From contig DAIOCL010000044.1 in the NCBI GenBank assembly GCA_036747335.1, positions 1 through 19,727 of the forward strand: a stretch of DNA of 19,727 bases, in the 5' to 3' direction. Positions 1 to 6,552 of the stretch are shown piece after piece. A program made the translations under genes and the position numbers. Positions within the stretch are counted from its first letter, which is position 1; each line of letters opens with the position of its first letter. A model generated the notes under the pieces. It saw nothing but the letters and a program-made list of their open reading frames with translations, made no database searches and was not told the DNA's origin. The stretch comes from UBA4660 sp002405435 (lineage in GTDB: Bacteria; Bacteroidota; Bacteroidia; Flavobacteriales_D; Sanyastnellaceae).

Positions 1-457
1 GGGGCAACACATCGGTAACGTCTGTAAATCCATCGGCACCATCATTCCGAAACATCAGACAAGAGCCATACTCCCTTGCGAGCATAAAATCTGCATCCCC
101 GTCGTTGTCGTAATCGGCCCATGCAGGCGCCTTGGAAAAAGAGGTATTGGGAACGGCTTTGTAAAGCTGAAAGGTTCCGTTGGCCTGGTTGATGTAGAAG
201 TAAACGCTATCGAAGGTTACCCCCATGGTAAGGTCATCCCACCCGTCTTTGTTGAAGTCGTAAAAGGAGAGTCCGCAATGATCCTGAAAGTTGGGAATGA
301 TAAGTCCGGCCGCCTCATTGACCTTGGAGAACTGAGGCCGGGCGGTGGTGGACGTGAGCAGGAGCAATGAGACCAGCGCGGTGCAACGCAGCGCACGCGG
401 AATTACCGCAGCAACGGCATTGCCATGAAGAAAATATTTTGTCAGGCACCCTGTCAC
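1..457 (-). CDS. Secreted FG-GAP/VCBS-repeat protein, N-terminal part (C-terminus off the window)
   Basis: This frame is open from a GTG at 457 through the left edge, about 152 codons. It starts with a signal peptide of roughly 42 residues with a long n-region (hydrophobic core VSLLLLTSTTA). Calcium-binding-type FG-GAP/VCBS units follow: FYDFNKDGWDDLTMG, then WADYDNDGDADFMLA, then FRNDGADGFTDVTDVLP. Such Asp/Asn-rich loops build a beta-propeller in secreted CRTAC1-like proteins, usually exported and surface-attached in Bacteroidota. The start is the weak point: no in-frame ATG exists, and the only ATGs nearby (426 and 420) are in a frame that stops after a few codons. GTG 457 is preferred because a canonical promoter ends four bases upstream of it, giving a leaderless message. 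A one-base error joining the ATG frame to this frame is the alternative. The domain family is secure; the specific function is unknown. Confidence 0.8.
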   Translation of the reverse strand, partial: MTGCLTKYFLHGNAVAAVIPRALRCTALVSLLLLTSTTARPQFSKVNEAAGLIIPNFQDHCGLSFYDFNKDGWDDLTMGVTFDSVYFYINQANGTFQLYKAVPNTSFSKAPAWADYDNDGDADFMLAREYGSCLMFRNDGADGFTDVTDVLP

Positions 458-461
458 TTTC

Positions 462-491
462 CAAAAGTACAACGCCGGAGAATGCAGCCAA
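462..491 (-). promoter_or_regulatory. Bacteroidota-type promoter of the FG-GAP gene
   Basis: On the minus strand, TTG (491-489), a spacer of exactly 19 bases, then TACTTTTG (469-462) match the Bacteroidota consensus TTG-N19-TAnnTTTG. The element ends four bases before GTG 457, so transcription would begin at or beside the start codon. Confidence 0.65.
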
Positions 492-543
492 AACAAGGAT
501 GGGTGGCGCTTGAGGGCACTGCTGCAGAAGCCGTGAGTCGTCG

Positions 544-577
544 AAAAAAAAAAAGCCCCCGACACCGAATCGGGGGC
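544..577 (-). terminator. Rho-independent terminator of the coiled-coil/zapA/rny unit
   Basis: Read on the minus strand there is a perfect 8-base-pair stem (GCCCCCGA / TCGGGGGC) with a 7-base loop, directly followed by 11 T residues. It begins 25 bases after the rny stop codon. On the plus strand the hairpin is not followed by a T run, so it is directional for the rny unit. Confidence 0.92.
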
Positions 578-602
578 ATAACCATGTGGTAAAGACAGTG
601 CC

Positions 603-2150
603 TTATTTCGCCAGTCCAGTCGCCCGTTTCTCACGGATAACTGTTACCCTTACCTGACCCGGATAGGTCATTTCCTTTTCAATTTTTGCGGCGATATCGA
701 GTGCGAGCTGGTCTGCCTTTTCATCGCTGACCTTTTCACTTTCTACCATCACCCGGAGTTCGCGGCCGGCCTGAATGGCGAAAGACTTGGATACACCCGG
801 ATATTCCAGGGCCAGGTTCTCCAGGTCGCGAAGGCGCTGGATGTAGGCTTCTACCACTTCGCGCCGGGCACCCGGTCGGGCGCCGCTGACGGCATCACAG
901 ACCTGCACGATGGGTGCGATCAGCGACTTCATCTCAATTTCATCGTGGTGCGCGCCAATGGCGTTGCAGACTTCAGGTTTTTCACCGTATTTCTCGGCGA
1001 GTTTCATACCCAGCAAGGCATGCGGCAGTTCGCTCTCGTCATCCGGCACCTTGCCGATGTCGTGCAGCAGTCCGGCCCGCTTGGCTATTTTGGGGTTGAG
1101 TCCGAGTTCGCTGGCCATGGTAGCGCACATGTTGGCCACCTCACGGGAGTGCTGCAACAGATTTTGCCCATAGGATGAGCGGTATTTCATTCGGCCCACC
1201 ATGCGCATTAGTTCGCTGTGCACATTGTGAATGCCCAGGTCGATGCAGGTGCGTTTTCCCACCTCCATGATTTCCTCTTCGATGTTTTTGCGCACCTTGG
1301 CTACAATCTCCTCGATGCGGGCCGGGTGAATGCGGCCGTCGGTCACGAGCTGGTGCAGCGAAAGGCGTGCTATTTCCCTTCGCACGGGATCAAAGCACGA
1401 CAATACAATGGCTTCAGGCGTATCATCCACAATAATCTCTACGCCGGTGGCCGCCTCGAGGGCGCGGATATTTCTTCCTTCCCTTCCGATGATGCGGCCC
1501 TTAATCTCGTCGTTTTCGATGTTGAACACACTCACTGAATTCTCAATGCTGTGTTCAACCGCGACCCGCTGAATCGTCTGAATTACAATCTTCTTGGCCT
1601 CCTGGTTGGCTTTGACCTTGGCCTCATCGAGAATGGACTGTATTTGCTGCGACGCCTTGGCGCGGGCATCTTCCTTGAGTTGCTCGAGCAGTTGCGCCCT
1701 GGCCTGGTCGGCCGACATTTTCGACAGTTCTTCCAGCATCGTCACGGCTTTGGCATTGGCTTTTTCCAGCTCGGCCTGCTTGCGCTGTGATGCCTCCTGA
1801 AGACGGGTGAGGTTTTCCTTCTGCTGCTCGACTTCCTTGTCCCTGCGCTTGTTGTTTTCTACCTGCTGCGAAAGCTCGCGCTCCCTGCTTTTGATGCGGT
1901 CCTCGGACTGCTGAATCTTTTTGTTGCGATCGCGGACTTCCGATTCGTGCTGGGCCTTCATTTCGAGGAATTTCTCCTTGGCCTGAAGGACTTTCTTTTC
2001 TTTGATGGTCTCGCCTTCCTTGACGGCTTCTGACAGGATGTTTTCTTTGCGGCTCTTCAGAATCTTGCTGAAAATCAACCAGGAAATCAATCCCCCCGCC
2101 AAGACGCCGCCCACGACTGCGAATACTAAAAACAATGGTTGTGTTGGCAT
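603..2150 (-). CDS. rny: Ribonuclease Y
   Basis: This membrane-anchored endoribonuclease initiates mRNA decay. It has 515 residues, close to the usual 510-520. Visible domains in order: one N-terminal transmembrane helix (about residues 5-27); a long charged coiled coil (about 30-200, rich in K/E/Q); a KH RNA-binding domain with the GxxG-type loop in GRIIGREGRN (218-227); and an HD metal-dependent phosphohydrolase domain with LLHDIGKV (His363-Asp364), HHDE (401-404) and a downstream Asp in QVCDAVSGARPG (Asp419). All catalytic signatures are intact. The ATG at 2150 gives the expected short periplasmic stub before the helix. It is the last gene of a minus-strand unit after zapA (94-base gap, without a convincing promoter) and is followed by a strong terminator. 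Identification is secure. Confidence 0.97.
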   Translation of the reverse strand: MPTQPLFLVFAVVGGVLAGGLISWLIFSKILKSRKENILSEAVKEGETIKEKKVLQAKEKFLEMKAQHESEVRDRNKKIQQSEDRIKSRERELSQQVENNKRRDKEVEQQKENLTRLQEASQRKQAELEKANAKAVTMLEELSKMSADQARAQLLEQLKEDARAKASQQIQSILDEAKVKANQEAKKIVIQTIQRVAVEHSIENSVSVFNIENDEIKGRIIGREGRNIRALEAATGVEIIVDDTPEAIVLSCFDPVRREIARLSLHQLVTDGRIHPARIEEIVAKVRKNIEEEIMEVGKRTCIDLGIHNVHSELMRMVGRMKYRSSYGQNLLQHSREVANMCATMASELGLNPKIAKRAGLLHDIGKVPDDESELPHALLGMKLAEKYGEKPEVCNAIGAHHDEIEMKSLIAPIVQVCDAVSGARPGARREVVEAYIQRLRDLENLALEYPGVSKSFAIQAGRELRVMVESEKVSDEKADQLALDIAAKIEKEMTYPGQVRVTVIREKRATGLAK

Positions 2151-2244
2151 GATGTATTATGCAATAAAGGTTCATACGCACCGAACGACCCCTGGGGCCA
2201 GCCGGCTTAATTAACGGCAGAGAAATGCGCGGGAGAAAGTGACT

Positions 2245-2553
2245 TCAGGTATTCAGGTAGCCATCTGCCAGTTCGATGAGCCTGTGCAGTTGCGCCTGCA
2301 AGTCGGCATCGCCCGGGTCAACGGTTGCTTCCGGAGCAGGGCTCCCGGCACGGTTTACGCTTTTGGCTGCCAGTTGAAGGGCCGCCATGGCCAGCAAATC
2401 CTGTTTATCCTGTTTGCTATAGTACTGCTGGAAGACCTTGATATTGTCTTCGATAGCCTGTTCAGCCTTGCGGATCACCGGTTGTTCGGTGCTCTCAACG
2501 GTGAGCGGGTATGTTCTGCCCGCAATGTTGACCCGGATGGATACTTCAGCCAT
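2245..2553 (-). CDS. zapA: Cell division protein ZapA
   Basis: This 102-residue protein has the usual ZapA size and pattern. An N-terminal beta-strand region (VSIRVNIAGRTYPLTV) is followed by a helix with EQAIEDNIKVFQQYY and the family hallmark QDLLAMAALQLA (about residues 51-62), then a C-terminal helical segment interrupted by a Pro/Asp-rich linker (about 71-83). ZapA binds FtsZ and cross-links protofilaments at the division ring. It begins 4 bases after the stop of the upstream small coiled-coil gene, so the two are almost certainly co-transcribed and probably translationally coupled. No Shine-Dalgarno is visible; the leader (AACAAATAATAGC) is A-rich as is normal for this phylum. The family call is strong. 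Confidence 0.92.
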   Translation of the reverse strand: MAEVSIRVNIAGRTYPLTVESTEQPVIRKAEQAIEDNIKVFQQYYSKQDKQDLLAMAALQLAAKSVNRAGSPAPEATVDPGDADLQAQLHRLIELADGYLNT

Positions 2554-2557
2554 GCTA

Positions 2558-2848
2558 TTATTTGTTCAACAGCGCTATACACTCGTCAATTTCCCTGACC
2601 AAGTCGGTAATTCTCTGCCTGGTGTGTTCGCGGAAATGTTCCTGAACAACTACCGGTTGCGGCCGACTGGCCAATACCCTATTCTTCTCGCCAAGATCAT
2701 CAACCTGCTCCTGCAATTCCCTGTTGATCCTGTAAAGCGACTCGTTTTCTTCCCTGAGCCGGTTTACTTCGGTCAACAACTGGCGACGAGCATCTCCAAG
2801 CCGGATGATTTTCTGCTCTATGCCCGTCAACAGGTCGCTGTGTTTCAT
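2558..2848 (-). CDS. Small coiled-coil protein upstream of ZapA (conserved hypothetical, ZapB-like position)
   Basis: This is a 96-residue, mostly helical protein. Residues about 15-65 have heptad-like leucines (LTEVNRLREENESLY, then RELQEQVDDL) predicting a coiled coil, and the C-terminus ends in a basic/acidic helix (RQRITDLVREIDECIALLNK). The frame extends upstream to a TTG at 2881, but that codon lies inside the -7 element of the promoter at 2879-2908, so the ATG at 2848 is the real start, with a leader of roughly 25 bases. It is the first gene of the unit with zapA and rny. Size, coiled coil and tight coupling to zapA suggest a partner of ZapA, functionally like proteobacterial ZapB. That role is inference; sequence homology to ZapB itself is not evident. 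Confidence 0.85.
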   Translation of the reverse strand: MKHSDLLTGIEQKIIRLGDARRQLLTEVNRLREENESLYRINRELQEQVDDLGEKNRVLASRPQPVVVQEHFREHTRQRITDLVREIDECIALLNK

Positions 2849-2878
2849 TTTTGCTCCAAGCGAATAAGGTAACCGGTT

Positions 2879-2908
2879 CAAAAATAGGCAGGATTATGCC
2901 TTAGGCAA
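2879..2908 (-). promoter_or_regulatory. Promoter of the coiled-coil/zapA/rny unit
   Basis: The minus strand carries TTG (2908-2906), exactly 19 bases of spacer, and TATTTTTG (2886-2879), a full match to TTG-N19-TAnnTTTG. Expected transcription start is near 2875, about 27 bases before ATG 2848. It decides against the upstream TTG start at 2881. Confidence 0.7.
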
Positions 2909-2992
2909 CATCATTTTGTCCGATTTGGGGTGTTGATATTTCTCCGCAAGCAACGGCGCGCATTTCGGCACGGGGCTTGATTTTGCATCCCG

Positions 2993-4726
2993 ATGCGATT
3001 CCGGTTTTACCTAAGGCGCTTTTTTTTACCCGCACTCTGTCTTTTTGCCGGGCTGCAAGGCCGCACCCAGCCCTATCCCCAGCAGTATTTCAGGGCCCCC
3101 CTCGATATCCCGCTGAACCTTTCCGGCAACTTTGGAGAACTAAGAACCAACCACTTCCATGCCGGTCTTGACATCAAAACCGAACAACGTGAAGGCTTGC
3201 CCGTTTATGCCGCCGCCGAAGGCTATGTCAGCCGGATCAAGGTATCGCCGGTGGGCTACGGCTATGCCCTATACATCGACCATCCTGCCGGCTACACCAC
3301 GGTGTATGGTCACCTGCTCTGCTACCAGGGTGCCATCGCCGCCTACACGCGCTCGCAGCAATACGCGCATGAATCTTTCAGCGTTGACCTGTTTCCCGCT
3401 CCCGGCGAACTGCCGGTAAACAAGGGTGACCTGGTTGGTCTCTCAGGCAATTCAGGCGGCAGCGGCGGCCCCCACCTCCATTTTGAAATCCGCGATACCA
3501 AAAGCGAAAACCCCATGAATCCGCTGCTGTTCGGACTGGAAGTCAAAGACAACCTGCCGCCTTCCATCTCGGGCATATGGGTGGTGCCGCTTTCTGACTC
3601 TTCGATGGTGCAGGGAGCCGGCGGCATACGCACCTACAACACCTCCGTGGCGACAGGCAAGTGCGCGCTCGAAAAACGCGACCCCATAGTGGTATATGGC
3701 GACATCGGGTTTGCCATACACACCGCAGACAAACTTGACGGCAATGCCAACCGCTGCGGCGTTTACAGGGTCGAACTGCATGTAGACAGCCTGCTTGTAT
3801 TCGCCCAAACCCTCGACCAGCTTGACTTTGCCACCTCACGTGCCATCAACGCCCACACCATCTATGAAAAGTTTAAGAAAGAACGAACCAGCATTCACCG
3901 GTCATACCGGCTGGTAAACAATCCGCTGAATATCTACGACAACCTGCTCAACGACGGCATGGTGAGCTTCCGCGATGGTAAGCGGCACAAGGTATCTTAC
4001 TCCGTCATGGACATCCGGGGCAATACCTCTACCCTCGAATTTGTGGTCGAATCTGCCAAGTCATTTTCCGGCAGCGCGCCCAACAGGGAGATTCCCCAGG
4101 CCTTGTTTCACTACGAAAAAGACAACGTGCTCGACCTTGGCGATATCAGGGTATTCATCGATGCTTTTTCGCTGTACGAGGACCTCGACTTCAACATTTA
4201 CCGCAAGACGCCGGGAATGGCCGGTGCTATTACCCCGACTTACATGGTCGCGTCACCCTATGTACCTGTTCATGCCCACTACCAGCTCGCCATCAAGATG
4301 CCCGGGCTGGCTGCGTCAGACAGCGCCAAGGCCCTCATCGTGCGCTGGGATCCTGAAAAAGACCGTCTTTTCCCGGAAACCACCACGTATGAAGACGGGT
4401 GGCTGCTGGCCGAGCCGCAGTACTTCGGTTACTTCTCCGTCATGATCGACAAAACTGCGCCGACCATTTCCTCCATCGATTTCTCCGCAGCGATGAAAAA
4501 TCACCGTTCCTTTTCGTTCCGCGTGCGGGATAACCTCAGCGATGTAAGTGAAATCATTCCACGGATCGACGGCCAGTGGGCGCTGATGGAATACGATGCC
4601 AAATCTGACAGGATTACTTACTACTTCGATGCAGAGCGCATCAGCCACGGCAAGCACCAGTTTGAACTTACGGTACGAGACGGCCGCGGAAACGAAAAAA
4701 CGTTTTCCGCTCCGTTCGAGTGGTAG
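2993..4726 (+). CDS. Secreted M23-family zinc metallopeptidase with long C-terminal extension
   Basis: This 577-residue protein starts with a signal peptide (basic RFRFYLRR, hydrophobic FFLPALCLFAG, about residues 1-25). The M23 LytM-like peptidase domain spans about 35-180. The zinc ligands are His56 and Asp60 (HAGLD) and His163 (HLHFE, 161-165); His161 and His107 (YGHLL) fit the catalytic histidines. The fold normally cleaves peptidoglycan cross-bridges, and all key residues are present, so an active enzyme is likely. About 390 further residues follow, beta-rich with Ig-like character near the end (DNLSDVSEI, ELTVRDGRGNEK), whose role is unknown; they may bind the wall or a partner. ATG 2993 gives the signal peptide directly. 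It stands alone on this strand, divergent from the zapA unit and convergent with the membrane protein at 4745. Confidence 0.9.
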   Translation: MRFRFYLRRFFLPALCLFAGLQGRTQPYPQQYFRAPLDIPLNLSGNFGELRTNHFHAGLDIKTEQREGLPVYAAAEGYVSRIKVSPVGYGYALYIDHPAGYTTVYGHLLCYQGAIAAYTRSQQYAHESFSVDLFPAPGELPVNKGDLVGLSGNSGGSGGPHLHFEIRDTKSENPMNPLLFGLEVKDNLPPSISGIWVVPLSDSSMVQGAGGIRTYNTSVATGKCALEKRDPIVVYGDIGFAIHTADKLDGNANRCGVYRVELHVDSLLVFAQTLDQLDFATSRAINAHTIYEKFKKERTSIHRSYRLVNNPLNIYDNLLNDGMVSFRDGKRHKVSYSVMDIRGNTSTLEFVVESAKSFSGSAPNREIPQALFHYEKDNVLDLGDIRVFIDAFSLYEDLDFNIYRKTPGMAGAITPTYMVASPYVPVHAHYQLAIKMPGLAASDSAKALIVRWDPEKDRLFPETTTYEDGWLLAEPQYFGYFSVMIDKTAPTISSIDFSAAMKNHRSFSFRVRDNLSDVSEIIPRIDGQWALMEYDAKSDRITYYFDAERISHGKHQFELTVRDGRGNEKTFSAPFEW

Positions 4727-4744
4727 GCCTTCAGGGCGCAGTGC

Positions 4745-5128
4745 TCAAGACCTGTCGAAGTCGTTGCCGTAGCGGGTTACCTTGACATTGAAAAACAGCC
4801 CGTTTATAATGCTCACCAGTAAACTAAGCCACAGGGCGCTCCAGAAATCTGCTACGTGAAACCCGGGAACAATCTCGCGTGCGAGCAGGATGATGCACGC
4901 GTTGATAACCAGCAAAAACAGACCGAAGGTGAACAGGGTGGCGGGAATGGTCAGTACGACCAGCAACGGCCGGAGGAAAAGATTCAGCAAGGCCAGCACA
5001 ATGGCCGCCACCACCGCAACCCAGGGCTTGTCAAAAGAAACCCGCTCCATAAGATGGGCGCCCACCAGCAGGGCTAAGGTGGTAACCAGCAATTGCAAAA
5101 TGGACTTTTTATTGAAGTATTTCTCCAT
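4745..5128 (-). CDS. Four-helix membrane protein of the phage-holin-superfamily-IV type (PF04020-like)
   Basis: This is a 127-residue hydrophobic protein with predicted transmembrane segments at about 9-27, 34-53, 56-84 and 93-113, and the family-typical ALLNLFLRPLL (46-56) at the second helix. The C-terminus is hydrophilic (NVKVTRYGNDFDRS). Despite the family name, these proteins (YvlD-like) are common chromosomal genes of unknown function in many bacteria, and no phage gene is nearby. The start ATG at 5128 is the only sensible one. It ends 18 bases from the convergent M23 peptidase gene and is divergent from the transaldolase. I would not infer holin activity. An envelope-stress or membrane-organising role is possible but not shown by the sequence. 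Confidence 0.82.
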   Translation of the reverse strand: MEKYFNKKSILQLLVTTLALLVGAHLMERVSFDKPWVAVVAAIVLALLNLFLRPLLVVLTIPATLFTFGLFLLVINACIILLAREIVPGFHVADFWSALWLSLLVSIINGLFFNVKVTRYGNDFDRS

Positions 5129-5245
5129 ACTGTAAACGAAGGCGACAAATATGCAAATGAAATCACTGGCGCGGGAGGCAACGCCGGGCTGATAATTGTC
5201 AAAAGATGTCTGATAAAAACCGCAACCGACTGCAGCAGCTGCGGC

Positions 5246-5253
5246 TACCTTTG
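5246..5253 (+). promoter_or_regulatory. -7 element (TACCTTTG) at the transaldolase start
   Basis: The octamer fully matches TAnnTTTG and ends four bases before ATG 5258. No TTG lies at the expected distance upstream, so only half of the promoter is supported. If used, the message would be leaderless. Confidence 0.5.
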
Positions 5254-5257
5254 CGCC

Positions 5258-5923
5258 ATGAAATTTTTTATCGACACAGCCAACCTTGACCAGATCCGCG
5301 AGGCCAGCGACCTGGGTATTCTAGACGGTGTGACCACCAATCCTTCCCTTATGGCCAAGGAAGGCATTACGGGAACCGACAGGGTGCTCAAGCACTATGT
5401 GGACATATGCCAACTGGTGGGTGAAGGCGATGTGAGCGCTGAAGTGATTGCCACGGACTTTGAAGGCATGGTGCGTGAAGGGGAAGAACTGGCAGCACTG
5501 CATCCCAACATCGTCGTCAAGGTACCCATGATCCGGGAAGGGGTAAAGGCCCTGAAATATTTCAGCGATAAAGGCATACGCACCAATTGTACCCTGGTGT
5601 TTTCTGCCGGGCAGGCCCTTGTGGCCGCCAAAGCAGGTGCGTCGTATGTGTCGCCCTTTATCGGCCGGCTGGATGATATCTCCACCGATGGCGTTGAGCT
5701 CATCGCCCAGATCCGTGATATCTACGACAACTACGGATTCGAAACCGAAATCCTGGCCGCCTCGGTGCGCCATCCCATGCACATCATCCAGTGCGCTGAA
5801 ATCGGTGCTGATGTCATGACCGGCCCCCTCAGTGCTATACTGGCCTTACTCAGGCATCCGCTCACTGACAGCGGGCTTGCACAGTTTCTCGCCGATCATA
5901 AAAAGGCGCGGGAAAATGCCTGA
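5258..5923 (+). CDS. tal: Small (TalC-type) transaldolase
   Basis: This 221-residue cytosolic enzyme of the transaldolase / fructose-6-phosphate aldolase family moves a dihydroxyacetone unit from fructose 6-phosphate to erythrose 4-phosphate in the non-oxidative pentose phosphate pathway. The N-terminus MKFFIDTANL is the family start. The Schiff-base lysine is Lys88 in NIVVKVPM. Glu62 (SAEVIAT) and Phe134 (SPFIGR) stand where E. coli fructose-6-phosphate aldolase has Gln59 and Tyr131, each with the same +3 offset as Lys88 against Lys85; Glu/Phe is the transaldolase pair, so transaldolase rather than aldolase activity is expected. The frame is open upstream to 5093, but homology and the -7 element at 5246-5253 fix the start at 5258. 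The next gene follows after 8 bases, so the two are probably co-transcribed. Confidence 0.95.
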   Translation: MKFFIDTANLDQIREASDLGILDGVTTNPSLMAKEGITGTDRVLKHYVDICQLVGEGDVSAEVIATDFEGMVREGEELAALHPNIVVKVPMIREGVKALKYFSDKGIRTNCTLVFSAGQALVAAKAGASYVSPFIGRLDDISTDGVELIAQIRDIYDNYGFETEILAASVRHPMHIIQCAEIGADVMTGPLSAILALLRHPLTDSGLAQFLADHKKARENA

Positions 5924-5931
5924 CGCCTGCT

Positions 5932-6552
5932 ATGCTGATTACGGTTGACGCTAAAAATCCTGACTCCGCAGTAATCCGGCAAGCAGCCGAATGCCTGCGA
6001 GACGGAGGCATCATCGTATTTCCAACCGATACGCTCTATAGTTTTGGTGGCAGCCTTATGCAGCCTGCAGCCGCTGACCGGATAGCCCGGCTGAAAAAAA
6101 TCCGTCCCGATAAGGCCGATTTTTCTATAATCTGCGATAACCTCACGGTGCTGAGTACCTACTGCAAGCCGGTGGATACACCGACCTTCAAGATGATGAA
6201 AAGCCTGCTTCCCGGTCCTTTCACCTTTATTCTCGAGGCCAACCGGCATATTCCCAAGGTGTTCAATGAACGCAAAAAAACAATCGGACTCAGGGTGCCT
6301 GCCCATGCGGTACCGTTGGCCCTGGTGGCGGCGCTCGGCCATCCCATCGTGGCCAGTTCGGTGCATGATGACGATGCCTTGCTGCAGTATGCCACAGATG
6401 CCGCTTCCATTGCCGACGCTTACCGCGGACGCGTAGACCTGGTGCTTGACGCCGGTGCATGCGGTCTGCTCCCCAGCACGGTGGTGCGTTGCGCAGACGG
6501 CGCTTTCGAGGTACTCCGAAAGGGCAAAGGAGATTTTCCAGACACTTACTGA
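5932..6552 (+). CDS. YrdC/Sua5/YciO-family protein (threonylcarbamoyl-AMP synthase-like)
   Basis: This 206-residue single-domain protein belongs to the YrdC fold. Signatures: GGIIVFPTDTLYSFGG (about 25-40), the basic KKIRPDKADFSI (about 55-66), LPGPFTFIL (about 93-101), KKTIGLRVP and the C-terminal PSTVV. The family makes threonylcarbamoyl-adenylate from threonine, bicarbonate and ATP for the t6A37 modification of tRNAs reading ANN codons. Length and motifs such as STYCKPVD and KKTIGLRVP resemble E. coli YciO more than TsaC. YciO proteins share the fold, but their cellular role is less clear, so t6A synthesis is likely but not certain here. It is co-directional with tal (8-base gap), and its stop overlaps the end of the convergent nnr gene by 7 bases. 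Confidence 0.88.
   Translation: MLITVDAKNPDSAVIRQAAECLRDGGIIVFPTDTLYSFGGSLMQPAAADRIARLKKIRPDKADFSIICDNLTVLSTYCKPVDTPTFKMMKSLLPGPFTFILEANRHIPKVFNERKKTIGLRVPAHAVPLALVAALGHPIVASSVHDDDALLQYATDAASIADAYRGRVDLVLDAGACGLLPSTVVRCADGAFEVLRKGKGDFPDTY

Noticed and set aside
2151..2244. 6S or other small RNA between zapA and rny
   Set aside because: The gap is only 94 bases, has no promoter, terminator or strong hairpin, and is too short for a 6S RNA.
2977..2985. Possible -7 element (TGATTTTG) before the M23 peptidase
   Set aside because: The conserved A is replaced by G and no TTG lies at the right distance, so it is too weak to list.
4745..5128. Phage remnant suggested by the holin-family name
   Set aside because: The family is common on ordinary chromosomes, and no lysin, integrase, attachment site or other phage gene is nearby; the adjacent M23 peptidase has its own signal peptide and the build of a host envelope enzyme.
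5146..5161. Near-matches to TAnnTTTG upstream of the four-helix membrane protein gene
   Set aside because: Each has a mismatch in the TA dinucleotide and the best -33 match is at a poor spacing.
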